Assembly (NCBI GenBank): GCA_017744315.1
Contig: JAGIBN010000002.1
Coordinates: forward strand, 1 to 64,000
Direction of reading: 5' to 3'
DNA: 64,000 nucleotides
DNA from: Porphyrobacter sp.
GTDB lineage: Bacteria > Pseudomonadota > Alphaproteobacteria > Sphingomonadales > Sphingomonadaceae
Of this stretch, positions 30,125 through 38,806 are shown piece after piece (the stretch's first letter is position 1; the number at the start of each line of letters is the position of its first letter). Both the position numbers and the translations under genes were made by a program. A model generated the notes under the pieces. The model was given only the letters and a program-made list of their open reading frames with translations, made no database searches and was not told the origin of the DNA.

Positions 30125-31942
30125 ATGGCCGAAGAATCTCCCCTCGATCGCTTCAAGCAAGCGTTGACCGGCGCCGCCCGCGCCATCGGGCACGATGCGG
30201 AGGCCGAGGTCAGCTGGACGGCCGACACGCCGGGCATGCAGGGCAAGTCCCTGCGAGTGCCCATGCCGGGCCGCACTCTGCCGCGCGATCAGGCGCAGGA
30301 AGCGCGCGGTGTTGCCGACAGCTTCGCGCTCAAGCTGCGTTATCATAACGAGGCGGTCCATTGCCGGGCGATGCCGGCCGAGCCGTCGGCCCGCGCCTGT
30401 TTCGATGCGATCGAGCGCGTGCGCTACGAGGCGCTGGGCGAGAACAACTACGCGGGCATGCGCGAAAACCTCGCCGCCGCGAATGAGCTTCGGGTGCGGA
30501 CCGATCCGATCACACGGGCAACCAAGGCCGACGAAGTTCCGCTGCAGACCGCGCTGGCGCTGATGCTGCGCGAGCAACTCACCGGCCAGCCGATCCCGCA
30601 AGCGGCGCAGGCCGGGGTCGAGATGGTGCGAGAGTATGTCGAAAGCCGCACGGGCGACGACTTCGAGCGGCTGGCGCTTTCGATCGACGATCAGCAGGCG
30701 TTTCAGTCGCTATCGCTCGACATGCTGCGTCACCTTCAGCTCGTCGAAGCCGAACCGCTCGATGAGTCGGGCGAAGAGGAGTCGGGCGAGGAGCAAGGTT
30801 CCGAAGACGACCAGAACGAAGACGAGGACGACGACGGCGGCACCGAGATGCGCCAGGAGCAGGTCGCGGGCGAAAGCAGCGAAGGCGAAGGCGACGAGGA
30901 AACCGAGCAGGAGGTCGAGACCGAGCAGGAGATGAGGGAAGGGGAGCCCGGCGAAGAGGGCGAGGAGGGCATGATGCCCGTCCGTCCCAATCGTCCGTGG
31001 ACCGACCTGCCGGAAACCTTCGACTACAAGGTCTACACCGAGGAATTCGACGAAGTCGTCGAGGCGACAGAACTGTGCGACTTCGAAGAGCTCGACCGCC
31101 TGCGCGCCTACCTCGACAGCCAGCTGACCGGCTTGCAGGGCGTTGTCACCCGGCTCGCCAACCGGCTCCAGCGCCGCCTGATGGCGCAGCAGAACCGCAG
31201 CTGGGACTTCGACCAGGAAGAGGGCTTGCTCGACGCTGCGCGACTGGCTCGCGTGGTGATCAGCCCCGGTCATTCGCTGAGCTACAAGGTCGAGCGCGAC
31301 CAGGAGTTCAAAGACACGGTCGTCACCTTGCTGATCGACAACTCGGGCTCGATGCGCGGGCGGCCGATCTCGATTGCGGCGATCAGCGCCGACATCATGG
31401 CCCGCACGCTCGAGCGCTGCGGAGTAAAGGTCGAGATCCTCGGCTTCACCACCCGCGCCTGGAAGGGCGGGCAGTGCCGGGAGAAGTGGCTCAATTCCGG
31501 AAAGCCCGCGACGCCGGGCCGCCTGAACGACTTGCGCCACATCATCTACAAGAAGGCCGACGAGCCGATGCGCCGCGCGCGCAAGAGCCTCGGCCTGATG
31601 ATGCGTGAAGGCCTGCTCAAGGAGAACATCGACGGCGAGGCGCTGATCTGGGCGCACAACCGCCTGCTCGCCCGGTCGGAAGATCGCCGGATCCTGATGG
31701 TCATCTCCGATGGCGCGCCGGTAGACGACAGCACGCTGAGCGTGAACTCGGCCGGGTATCTGGAAACGCATCTGCGCAAGGTGATCGACTGGATCGAGAA
31801 GCAGTCGCCAGTCCAACTCGTCGCCATTGGCATCGGCCATGACGTGACGCGTTATTACAAGCGCGCGGTGACGATCATGGACGTCGAGCAACTCGGCGGC
31901 ACGATCATCGAGCAGTTGGCGGATCTGTTTGAGGTGGAGTGA
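30125..31942 (+). CDS. cobT: Cobaltochelatase subunit CobT-like protein
   Basis: 605 residues. The CobT N-terminal domain (residues 1-200) is followed by a very acidic low-complexity linker of Glu/Asp (about 210-285), then the VWA domain with the MIDAS start [13 protein letters not shown] and a later [10 protein letters not shown]. In aerobic cobalamin synthesis CobT works with the AAA+ CobS and with CobN to insert cobalt. Neither CobS nor any other cob gene is in the window. Solitary CobS/CobT pairs are common in alphaproteobacteria, so a role outside B12 synthesis is possible. Confidence 0.92.
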   Translation: MAEESPLDRFKQALTGAARAIGHDAEAEVSWTADTPGMQGKSLRVPMPGRTLPRDQAQEARGVADSFALKLRYHNEAVHCRAMPAEPSARACFDAIERVRYEALGENNYAGMRENLAAANELRVRTDPITRATKADEVPLQTALALMLREQLTGQPIPQAAQAGVEMVREYVESRTGDDFERLALSIDDQQAFQSLSLDMLRHLQLVEAEPLDESGEEESGEEQGSEDDQNEDEDDDGGTEMRQEQVAGESSEGEGDEETEQEVETEQEMREGEPGEEGEEGMMPVRPNRPWTDLPETFDYKVYTEEFDEVVEATELCDFEELDRLRAYLDSQLTGLQGVVTRLANRLQRRLMAQQNRSWDFDQEEGLLDAARLARVVISPGHSLSYKVERDQEFKDTVVTLLIDNSGSMRGRPISIAAISADIMARTLERCGVKVEILGFTTRAWKGGQCREKWLNSGKPATPGRLNDLRHIIYKKADEPMRRARKSLGLMMREGLLKENIDGEALIWAHNRLLARSEDRRILMVISDGAPVDDSTLSVNSAGYLETHLRKVIDWIEKQSPVQLVAIGIGHDVTRYYKRAVTIMDVEQLGGTIIEQLADLFEVE

Positions 31943-32011
31943 GGTCGCTTCGCTGCAGTTTGCACAAGTTCTTGCAGCGGCTTGATGGGTTCGGAATGGA
32001 TCGGTCTCGAT

Positions 32012-32039
32012 TTGTCCATCCTATATTCTGTGCTAAATT
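32012..32039 (+). promoter_or_regulatory. Candidate promoter of parDE
   Basis: TTGTCC (32012-32017) and TAAATT (32034-32039) are separated by 16 bases, just ahead of the antitoxin ATG at 32047. The -10 lies so close to the start that a nearly leaderless mRNA would result; TATATT at 32022-32027 is an alternative -10. The stretch is more AT-rich than its surroundings. Confidence 0.35.
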
Positions 32040-32046
32040 CGGACTC

Positions 32047-32310
32047 ATGGGAAAGCTCGAACGCGTCACCGTTACTGTGCCGGGTGAAATGGGGGCAAAG
32101 CTGCGTGCTGCGGTGGAGTCTGGTGAGTACGCGACCACCAGCGACATCGTGCTCGAAGCACTAAGTGGCTGGGAAAAGCTGCAGGAGCGGCGGCAGGCGG
32201 AGCTCATGCAAATGAAGGCTCAGATCGACGAAGGACTGAAAAGTCCGCTGTTGGATGGGCCCACCGCTCTCGCTGAGCTTCGCGCGAAATATCGTCTTCC
32301 CTCCGAATAA
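32047..32310 (+). CDS. ParD-family antitoxin
   Basis: 87 residues from ATG 32047. The N-terminus VTVTVPGEMGAKLRAAVESGEYATTSDIVLEALSGWE is a ribbon-helix-helix DNA-binding domain with the ParD/CopG pattern. The C-terminal part (RRQAELMQMKAQIDEGLKSP) would wrap the toxin. As in other parDE pairs it likely represses its own promoter. The toxin gene follows after three bases. Confidence 0.88.
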   Translation: MGKLERVTVTVPGEMGAKLRAAVESGEYATTSDIVLEALSGWEKLQERRQAELMQMKAQIDEGLKSPLLDGPTALAELRAKYRLPSE

Positions 32311-32313
32311 GAC

Positions 32314-32601
32314 TTGTTCCCTTTCAAGATCAGAGCCGCCGCTATTGCGGACATGGATGCGGTTGCGGATTTCATCCGGCGAGACAATCCGGCTCGGGCG
32401 GAGAGCTTCGTTGAGGAGATCAGCCGAAAAATTGAGATGATAGCTGAGCGCCCCTTGAGCTTTCCGGCGCGTCCGGATCTCGGGCCAGAGATCCGTTCCG
32501 GATTGCACGGAAGCTATCTGATTATCTTCCAGTTCCAAGATGACCTTGTCTCGATAGTTCGCGTTCTACACGGAGCGCGCGATGTAGAGAGCTTGCTTTG
32601 A
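32314..32601 (+). CDS. ParE/RelE-family toxin
   Basis: 95 residues from TTG 32314. The pattern FKIRAAAIADMDAVADFIRRDNP..., ERPLSFPARPDLGPEIRSG and YLIIFQFQDDLVSIVRVLHGARD is the ParE fold with the conserved late RVLHGARD. ParE toxins usually poison DNA gyrase, but RelE-like targets occur, so the target is not certain. The pair sits between cobT and cysS, with 43 bases to cysS, like a small inserted module. Confidence 0.88.
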   Translation: MFPFKIRAAAIADMDAVADFIRRDNPARAESFVEEISRKIEMIAERPLSFPARPDLGPEIRSGLHGSYLIIFQFQDDLVSIVRVLHGARDVESLL

Positions 32602-32644
32602 CGGGCGAGCTTGACCAATTGCGCTCCCACCCTAAGGCGCAGGC

Positions 32645-34135
32645 ATGACCGCCCAACTCAACCTGTTCAACTCGCTCACCCGCGAGCTCGAGACCTTCCA
32701 GCCGATCCATGAGGGAGAGGCGCGGGTCTACACTTGCGGACCGACGGTCTACAATTACCCGCACATCGGCAACATGCGCGCCTATGTCTTCGCCGACATT
32801 CTCGGGCGGACGTTGAGCTGGAAGGGGTACGGCCTCACCCACGTGATCAACATCACCGACGTCGGCCACCTGACGGACGACGCCGACGAGGGCGAGGACA
32901 AGATGGAGAAGATGGCCGCCGAAAAGGCGCAGTCCATCTGGGATATCGCCCAGCATTATACCGAGGCCTACTGGGCCGACGTGAAGGCGCTCAACATTCG
33001 CCAGCCAGCACATTGGTCGATCGCGACCGATTATGTTCCGGCGATGATCGAGTTCGCCAGATCGATTGCCGACAAACACTGCTACGAACTCGAGAGCGGC
33101 CTCTACTTCGACGTGTCCACTGTCGCCGACTACGGCCGCCTGGCCCGTGCCAAGACGGACGAGGGTGAGGGCCGGATCGAGGCGGTCGAGGGTAAGCGCA
33201 ATGCCGCCGACTTCGCCATCTGGCGCAGGACCCCGGCTGGCGAGAAGCGGCAGATGGAGTGGGACTCTCCCTGGGGCCGCGGAGCGCCGGGGTGGCACCT
33301 CGAATGCTCGGTGATGAGCGGGCAGCTGCTCGGCTTCCCGTTCGACATCCACACCGGCGGCATCGACCACCGCGAGATCCACCACCCGAACGAGATTGCG
33401 CAGAACCAGGCGTTCTGCTGCACCAACGGGCTCGACGTGCCTGCCAACAGCGGCGCGCGGCTGTGGATGCACAACAACTTCCTGGTCGAGCGCAGCGGCA
33501 AGATGTCGAAGAGCGCAGGCGAGTTCCTGCGGCTGCAGCTGCTGATCGACAAGGGCTACCACCCGCTCGCCTACCGCATGATGTGCCTGCAGGCGCACTA
33601 CCGCAGCGAACTGGAGTTCAGCTGGGACGGGCTTGGCGCCGCGCTCACTCGCCTCAAGCGGCTGGTGATGGCGGTCGAGGCGCTGAAGGCGCGGGTCGAG
33701 GAACCTGTCGAACAGCCGGAAGGCGGCTGGACGCAACTCCTGGCGCACGACGAGGTTGGCGGAATGCTCCTTCCCCACGTCGCGCGGTTCGACGAGGCGG
33801 TTTCGGACGACCTCAACACGGCCGTCGCACTGACGGTGCTCGAGGACCTGCTGTCGCTCAAGAAGATCGACCCGCGTGATCGTCTGACAGCCGTGGCTGC
33901 TTTTGACGCCGTGCTGGGACTTGGCCTGCTCGACCTCGCGCGCGCCGACTTGCGCCTGCGGCCCAAGGGCGCGGTGGTTGAAGAGGCCGAGATCGAAGAA
34001 GCCCTCGCTCGCCGCAAGGCCGCTCGGGCCGAGAAGGACTTCGCCACCTCCGACGCGATCCGCGACGAACTGGCGGGCAAGGGCGTGGAAGCGATGGACG
34101 GCGACCCGCTCGGCTGGGAGTGGAAGCTAGGCTAG
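32645..34135 (+). CDS. cysS: Cysteinyl-tRNA synthetase
   Basis: 496 residues. The class I signatures are present: the HIGH equivalent PHIG in YTCGPTVYNYPHIGNMR and the KMSKS loop SGKMSKSAGEF. Zinc ligands are suggested by C of YTCGP, C of LECSVM, and H/E of the HHPNEIAQ segment. It charges tRNA-Cys. A slightly extended loop (TVADYGRLARAKTDEGEGR) is common in alphaproteobacterial CysRS. The stop overlaps the next opposite-strand gene by four bases. Confidence 0.96.
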   Translation: MTAQLNLFNSLTRELETFQPIHEGEARVYTCGPTVYNYPHIGNMRAYVFADILGRTLSWKGYGLTHVINITDVGHLTDDADEGEDKMEKMAAEKAQSIWDIAQHYTEAYWADVKALNIRQPAHWSIATDYVPAMIEFARSIADKHCYELESGLYFDVSTVADYGRLARAKTDEGEGRIEAVEGKRNAADFAIWRRTPAGEKRQMEWDSPWGRGAPGWHLECSVMSGQLLGFPFDIHTGGIDHREIHHPNEIAQNQAFCCTNGLDVPANSGARLWMHNNFLVERSGKMSKSAGEFLRLQLLIDKGYHPLAYRMMCLQAHYRSELEFSWDGLGAALTRLKRLVMAVEALKARVEEPVEQPEGGWTQLLAHDEVGGMLLPHVARFDEAVSDDLNTAVALTVLEDLLSLKKIDPRDRLTAVAAFDAVLGLGLLDLARADLRLRPKGAVVEEAEIEEALARRKAARAEKDFATSDAIRDELAGKGVEAMDGDPLGWEWKLG

Positions 34136-34845
34136 AGGCGCGGGCGCGGGACGATCGTAAGCTTGTAGGGAATGAACAGCATGACGTCGGACGGGCCAGA
34201 CCGCGCCCATTGGACCGGCATGTTGAGGCCTTCGACTTCGACTGCGTAGCCTTCGCCCATTTGCGCCGCGAGTACGTTGGCGTCTTCGGCGATCTTCCCC
34301 GCGATTTGAGAACGATAGCCGTCAGGGCCGACGACTGAGAGCGTAGCATCGCCCCATTCATCCATTTGGGCACGGCCGGTTTCAGGAACCGCGGTGATAT
34401 AGCTGCTGATGCGCTCCTGGGCGGCGGAGCCGCTTTCCTTGCCTCCGAGCGCTGCCTTGACGAGAAACACGACCCGTTCGCTGTCCGGCCGATTATCCGC
34501 TGCGATTGCTATCTCGTCGAGGTTCTCTGGCGTCAACGGGGTAAGAATGTAGTCGCCAAATGCCAGTTCCACCCCATGTTGAGGCGCTAGCCTGACGGCT
34601 CGTTCCAGCATGGAGCGAATTTCGTCCCGGCGCTGCTTCTGGTCCCGCGTGTCCCCTCTGATGGCCACTTGCTGCACAAGAAAGTCGGCAGGCCTACGCA
34701 GGCCTACAGCCGGCATGTCGCGCGAATAGTCGTCCTGCTCAATCCGCATTCCCGTCACGATGACTTCCGCGGATTCCAGATCCTGCGCAACCGCCGGGAA
34801 CGCCGTGCCCATCAGGCAGGCGGCCGCAATCATTAGTCTTTTCAA
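34132..34845 (-). CDS. Exported protein of unknown family
   Basis: 237 residues from TTG 34845, chosen because GGAGGAGGG ends five bases before it; ATG 34833 lacks a site. The product begins KRLMIAAACLMGTAFPAVAQD, a signal peptide. The mature N-terminus (ESAEVIVTGMRIEQDDYSRDM) looks like a TonB-receptor plug start, but the protein is far too short and lacks a barrel. The rest (VAIRGDTRDQKQRRDEIRSML, then several beta segments) resembles the stretch seen in SIMPL/DUF541-like proteins only weakly. No function is proposed. Confidence 0.6.
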   Translation of the reverse strand: MKRLMIAAACLMGTAFPAVAQDLESAEVIVTGMRIEQDDYSRDMPAVGLRRPADFLVQQVAIRGDTRDQKQRRDEIRSMLERAVRLAPQHGVELAFGDYILTPLTPENLDEIAIAADNRPDSERVVFLVKAALGGKESGSAAQERISSYITAVPETGRAQMDEWGDATLSVVGPDGYRSQIAGKIAEDANVLAAQMGEGYAVEVEGLNMPVQWARSGPSDVMLFIPYKLTIVPRPRL

Positions 34846-34900
34846 TTGGCCCTCCTCCAATCTAGGAGCCGAAGCTCACGCATCAGGGGAGCGATGTCAA

Positions 34901-35818
34901 ATGAGTGTAGCTGTCCTTCCCCTGTACACTCGGCCTCTCCTTGATGGTCGCCTGCCCGACTGGCTCGATGTGCGCTGGTGGGGTTCCGTCGAGGAGCTGC
35001 ATCGCCATGCGCCCGAGGCGGAAATCGGCTGGTTCGACATGCATGTGAAGCCGCCGGCTTTTCAGGCCATCGAGCTCGCGCAGAACCTTCGCTGGCTCAA
35101 TAGCTCCTATGCGGGCGTCGACTGGATGCCGCTCGCTGACCTGGATCGGCGCGGGGTTAGCCTGACCTGCGGCACCGGCCTTACCACCCAGCAAGTCGCC
35201 GAGTTCGCGGTGATGACCATGCTGGCGGTGGCCAAGGACTATCCCGCCGTCGTGAGGGCGCAGGATCGCGGCGAGTGGCTGGCCGTGCCGCCGGGCATTC
35301 GCGACCTGGCGGGAAGCCGGGCGCTGCTGCTCGGCAACGGCGCGATCGGGAAGGCGATCGGGCGGGCGCTCGAAGCGTTCGAGGTCGAGACTGTGCCGGT
35401 GACGAGCCGTGATGGCGACTGGCGCGCGCAACTCGGCACGTTCGATTGGATCGTATTGGCGGTTCCCGGCACGCCCGAAACGCGCGGCATGATCGGGAAG
35501 GCCGAACTTGACGTCATGAAGCCAGACGCCGTGCTGGTGAACTTCGCGCGCGCAGACTGTATCGACCAGGATGCGTTGATCGATGCCCTGCGAGCGAAAC
35601 GCATCGCCGCGGCGGTGCTCGACCTGACCGATCCAGAGCCGCTGCCGCCCGAACACCCCCTGTGGTCGCTCGACAACGCGCACATCACCATGCACCTTTC
35701 GGGCATTCCCACGCCGGCGAGCCAGGCGCGCGCGGCAGAGCGCTTCCTGCGCAATTGCGAGCGCTTTCGCGCGGGGGAACCGCTTGAAGCGCAAGTCGAT
35801 CTGACGCGCGGGTATTGA
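34901..35818 (+). CDS. D-2-hydroxyacid dehydrogenase family protein
   Basis: 305 residues from ATG 34901 with AGGGGAG upstream. The NAD-binding motif is LLLGNGAIGKAIGRAL. The catalytic Arg lies in VNFARADCIDQDALIDAL and the catalytic His in ITMHLSG. The Glu normally found in LDVFE is Asp here (LDLTDPEPLP), a conservative change. Members reduce 2-ketoacids to D-2-hydroxyacids with NAD(P)H. The aldehyde dehydrogenase follows after 86 bases, so the two may serve one oxidation pathway, although no operon is proved. Confidence 0.88.
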   Translation: MSVAVLPLYTRPLLDGRLPDWLDVRWWGSVEELHRHAPEAEIGWFDMHVKPPAFQAIELAQNLRWLNSSYAGVDWMPLADLDRRGVSLTCGTGLTTQQVAEFAVMTMLAVAKDYPAVVRAQDRGEWLAVPPGIRDLAGSRALLLGNGAIGKAIGRALEAFEVETVPVTSRDGDWRAQLGTFDWIVLAVPGTPETRGMIGKAELDVMKPDAVLVNFARADCIDQDALIDALRAKRIAAAVLDLTDPEPLPPEHPLWSLDNAHITMHLSGIPTPASQARAAERFLRNCERFRAGEPLEAQVDLTRGY

Positions 35819-35904
35819 GGCAAGACTCCATCACCAGCGTTTGATACCCAGCGCCGTCGGGTTGTGCCGGGACGCACCCCGGTCCGGGACGGGCGGAGGT
35901 CGTG

Positions 35905-37338
35905 ATGAAGCTCAAGGATACATACCCGCTCTATCTCAACAACAAGGCCGCGCAGCCCAACACCGACCTTGAGGTAACCGACAAATTCACCGGAGAGGTC
36001 GCTTTCCGCACCGCGCTGGCGACGCCCGAGATCATCGAGCAAGCCATCGCCGGGACCGTCCGCGCGGCCGAGCCGATGGCGCGGCTGGCGAGCTTTGAGC
36101 GGCGCGACGTCCTGCTCCACTGCGTCACCCGGTTCCGCGAGCGCTTTGACGAACTGGCCTATGCCCTCTGCGTCGAGGCCGGAAAGCCGATCCGCGATTC
36201 CGAAGGCGAAGTCGGGCGCCTGATCGACACTTTCAGCATTGCCGCCGAAGAAGCGACGCGCAGCTATGGCGAGGTCCAGCCGCTCGACATCAGTCCGCGC
36301 TCCAAAGGCTACATGGGCATCTGGAAGCGCGTGCCGATCGGGCCGTGCAGCTTCATCAGCCCGTTCAATTTCCCGCTCAATCTCGCCGCGCACAAGATCG
36401 CTCCAGCCATCGCGGCCGGCTGCCCCTTCGTGATGAAGCCTGCCAGCCTCACGCCGCTCGGAGCGATCATCATCGGCGAGGTCCTGGCCGAGTGCGACAT
36501 CCTGCCCGAGGGCGCTTTCTCGATCCTCCCCGCCCGCCGCGACGGGGCGGACATGTTCACCACCGACGAGCGGTTCAAGCTGCTCAGCTTCACCGGTTCG
36601 CCGGCCGTGGGCTGGGCGCTCAAGGCCAAGGCGGGGAAGAAGAAGGTCGTGCTCGAACTCGGCGGCAATGCCGCGGTGATCGTCGACCAGGATGCCGATC
36701 TCGACCACGCGCTGGAGCGGATCGTGTTCGGCGCCTTCTACCAGTCGGGCCAGAGCTGCATCGGCGTGCAGCGCATCCTGATCCACGACAGCATCTACGA
36801 CCGGTTCAAGGACATGCTCGTCTCCAAGACCAAGACCCTGGTCGCCGGCAATCCGCACGACCGCGACACGTTCATCGGCCCGATGATCTCCGAGAAGGAG
36901 GCTGAGCGCCTCAAGGGCTGGATCGATGCCGCGGTGGGGGCGGGGGCCACACTGCTGTGCGGCGGTAACCTGGAGGGCGCGATGCTCGAAGCGACCCTGC
37001 TCGAGAACGTGCCGGAGATCTGCGACGCGAACAAGGAAGAGGCGTTCGGGCCGCTCGCCAATCTCTCGCGGTTCTCGGAGTGGGACGAAGCGCTCGAGCA
37101 GGTCAACGACAGCCGGTACGGGCTCCAGGCGGGGATCTTTACGCGCGACATCCACAAGGTGCTCGAAGCGTGGGATCGGCTGGAAGTGGGGGGCGTGGTT
37201 GTGAATGACGTGTCCTCCTATCGGGTCGACAACATGCCGTATGGCGGGGTCAAGGATTCCGGCCTGGGCCGCGAGGGGATCCGCTTCGCGATGGAAGACA
37301 TGACCGAGATCCGGAACCTGGTGATCCGGCGGGTTTGA
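35905..37338 (+). CDS. NAD(P)-dependent aldehyde dehydrogenase
   Basis: 477 residues from ATG 35905; GGAGG is five bases upstream, which favours this over GTG 35902. The ALDH fold shows the Asn of SPFNFPLNL, the general-base Glu in VLELGGNAA, the catalytic Cys in YQSGQSCIGVQR and the EEAFGP motif. The subgroup resembles glyceraldehyde-3-phosphate/lactaldehyde-type dehydrogenases. The substrate is unknown. A composite repeat follows the stop. Confidence 0.93.
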   Translation: MKLKDTYPLYLNNKAAQPNTDLEVTDKFTGEVAFRTALATPEIIEQAIAGTVRAAEPMARLASFERRDVLLHCVTRFRERFDELAYALCVEAGKPIRDSEGEVGRLIDTFSIAAEEATRSYGEVQPLDISPRSKGYMGIWKRVPIGPCSFISPFNFPLNLAAHKIAPAIAAGCPFVMKPASLTPLGAIIIGEVLAECDILPEGAFSILPARRDGADMFTTDERFKLLSFTGSPAVGWALKAKAGKKKVVLELGGNAAVIVDQDADLDHALERIVFGAFYQSGQSCIGVQRILIHDSIYDRFKDMLVSKTKTLVAGNPHDRDTFIGPMISEKEAERLKGWIDAAVGAGATLLCGGNLEGAMLEATLLENVPEICDANKEEAFGPLANLSRFSEWDEALEQVNDSRYGLQAGIFTRDIHKVLEAWDRLEVGGVVVNDVSSYRVDNMPYGGVKDSGLGREGIRFAMEDMTEIRNLVIRRV

Positions 37339-37341
37339 AAT

Positions 37342-37472
37342 CCTCCCCGAGCTTGTCTCGGGGAGGTGGCGCGCACCGAAGGTGCGTGACGGAGGGGCAA
37401 GCGGCCGTACGCCATCCCCCTCCACCATCCGCTTCGCGGACGGTCCCCCTCCCCGAGCAAGCTCGGGGAGGA
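37342..37472. repeat. Composite intergenic repeat bounded by CTCCCCGAGC palindromes
   Basis: 131 bases. The left hairpin is CCTCCCCGAG/CTCGGGGAGG (37342-37366, loop CTTGT); the right is CTCCCCGAGC/GCTCGGGGAG with a two-base loop (37449-37470). Between them are GGTGGCGCGCACCG, ACCGAAGGTGCG and GTCCGCTTCGCGGAC-like smaller inverted repeats. Single copies of the outer palindrome occur at 7546, 10941 and, as a half, at 39834. This is typical of a dispersed bacterial intergenic repeat of the REP/BIME kind. Confidence 0.85.
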
Positions 37473-37474
37473 CC

Positions 37475-37828
37475 TTATCCATCCTCCAGCACCAGCAGTT
37501 CGCAGGAGATCCGCATCAGCGGCGGCTCTAGCTGGTGGTCGACCGCATCGATGTTGGCATCAGCCACCAGCTGGCCGGGGATGGCGAACTCGTGGTCGGG
37601 CAAGAGCGCGATGAACTGTTCGCCCGCTTCGACCGCCTCTGGCCCGGCGAACTCCAGCTCGAGTCGGTGACGAGCGCCGGCGAAGGTGATGCTCGCCCAG
37701 TTCTTCTCCGAATGGCTGGCGATCCTCGCGCGGCATTTCGCAAGGTCAAGCAGCGCAGTGCGCAACCGGTCGCTGATGCTGCGGCGAGTGTGGCGGCTGG
37801 GGTCAAAATGATGAGGGCTGGATTTCAC
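37475..37828 (-). CDS. Small conserved-looking protein of unknown function
   Basis: 117 residues from GTG 37828. It begins KSSPHHFDPSRHTRRSISDRLRTALLDLAKCRARIASHS, a basic helical region, followed by a beta-rich part (ASITFAGARHRLELEFAGPEA, FIALLPDHEFAIPGQLVADA). There is no signal peptide. No family is recognised. It overlaps the preceding gene by 26 bases, so the two are probably translated together, and it ends next to the composite repeat. Confidence 0.65.
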   Translation of the reverse strand: MKSSPHHFDPSRHTRRSISDRLRTALLDLAKCRARIASHSEKNWASITFAGARHRLELEFAGPEAVEAGEQFIALLPDHEFAIPGQLVADANIDAVDHQLEPPLMRISCELLVLEDG

Positions 37829-38075
37829 CGACTGTCTCCCGATAATTGTTCATGAAATGTTCCACCCGATGTTCCATGCGAGTGCGTGGCATGCGACCGT
37901 TACGCAAATCGAACACGAAGCGCCGATCGTGCGTGGCCAGGGCGCCGAAGGTCGAAGCTTTCATTCCGGTTCGTCGCAGGAAGGCTTCGATCTTTCGGAT
38001 CAACATCTTGGCGCGCTCCTCAGCGGTCTCAACGTGGGGCGAGTCGCCCCGTTCGATTGGTTCATTGCGGTTCAA
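37803..38075 (-). CDS. Small HTH-like protein next to S24 repressor
   Basis: 90 residues from TTG 38075; ATG 38006, with GAGGAG nine bases upstream, would give 67. The core MLIRKIEAFLRRTGMKASTFGALATHDRRFVFDLRNGRMP has the look of a helix-turn-helix, and such small proteins are common beside repressors in sphingomonads. It is divergent from the S24 gene across paired inverted repeats, so it is probably regulated by that repressor and may bind DNA itself. The exact start is undecided. Confidence 0.65.
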   Translation of the reverse strand: MNRNEPIERGDSPHVETAEERAKMLIRKIEAFLRRTGMKASTFGALATHDRRFVFDLRNGRMPRTRMEHRVEHFMNNYRETVGEIQPSSF

Positions 38076-38076
38076 A

Positions 38077-38110
38077 TCCTACTTGTCTAGGAAAATTCCT
38101 ACGTGTAGGA
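38077..38110. promoter_or_regulatory. Paired inverted repeats, candidate operator
   Basis: TCCTA-6-TAGGA (38077-38092) and TCCTA-4-TAGGA (38097-38110) lie with their left halves exactly 20 bases apart, two helical turns. A further GTAGGA half site is at 38126-38131, just before the S24 start at 38141. The site is shared by the two divergent transcripts, so an autoregulatory operator is likely. Confidence 0.6.
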
Positions 38111-38140
38111 GGAATTGGATTTGAAGTAGGAAAAGTCCCC

Positions 38141-38767
38141 ATGGATACACGGCGGAAACTGGCAGAACTGGCGCGGGAGCAGGGCAGCAGCCTTGCCGCG
38201 CTTTCCCGGATGATGGGGCGGAATACTACCTACTTACAACAGTATATCACCAAAGGCAGCCCGCGAAAGCTTGAGGAGGAAGACCGCCGCCGCCTGGCGC
38301 AGTTCTTCGGGATCGACGAATCGGAGCTCGGCGCTCCGGCGGAAATATCCTACAAGCCCTCGGGCGATTGGGTTGAGATTCCGCGCCTGCCGCTCGAAGC
38401 TTCGGCCGGGCCCGGCGCGGTCGGGGCAGCGGAAATTCCCTTCGACGCTTTCCGTTTCTCGCGCCGCTGGCTGCGGGAGCAGCGGCTTGAGGCGGGCATG
38501 CTGTCCTCGATCAGAGTCATGGGCGATTCGATGGATCCGGTCCTGCGGGACGGGGACGAGATCCTCGTCGACCGGACGCCACGCCCATTTCGCGAGGGCA
38601 TTCACGTCGTGCGCCTGGGCGAGGCGCTGCACGTCAAACTGATCCAGGCAGTCCCGCCGGACCGCTTGCGCCTGATCAGCAAGAATCCCGCCTATGAACC
38701 GGTCGAGGTGCTAATGTCCGACGTCGATGTGGTCGGCCGCGTGGTATGGAAGGGCGGCCGACTGTAG
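38141..38767 (+). CDS. S24-family (LexA/CI-like) repressor peptidase
   Basis: 208 residues from ATG 38141. The N-terminal HTH is DTRRKLAELAREQGSSLAALSRMMGRNTTYLQQYI. The C-terminal S24 domain has nucleophile S130 (RVMGDSMDPVLRDGDEI) and Lys K166 (LHVKLIQ), the Ser/Lys dyad of LexA-type self-cleaving repressors. No obvious Ala-Gly cleavage site is assigned; AG at 89-90 is a candidate. It is not the housekeeping LexA, whose HTH differs. It probably represses the divergent small genes and itself and is released by self-cleavage. Confidence 0.88.
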   Translation: MDTRRKLAELAREQGSSLAALSRMMGRNTTYLQQYITKGSPRKLEEEDRRRLAQFFGIDESELGAPAEISYKPSGDWVEIPRLPLEASAGPGAVGAAEIPFDAFRFSRRWLREQRLEAGMLSSIRVMGDSMDPVLRDGDEILVDRTPRPFREGIHVVRLGEALHVKLIQAVPPDRLRLISKNPAYEPVEVLMSDVDVVGRVVWKGGRL

Positions 38768-38806
38768 GATCGCCGATACGAGCGATCGCCTTGGGGGAGG
38801 GGTATC

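Noticed and set aside
30750-30990. Glu/Asp-rich repeats in cobT as possible tandem DNA repeat
   Set aside because: The acidic stretch is the normal CobT linker; no regular DNA unit is repeated.
35239-37482. 747-codon open frame on the minus strand opposite the dehydrogenase genes
   Set aside because: It spans two well-supported plus-strand genes and a repeat, and the sequence is low complexity and basic. It is a composition shadow.
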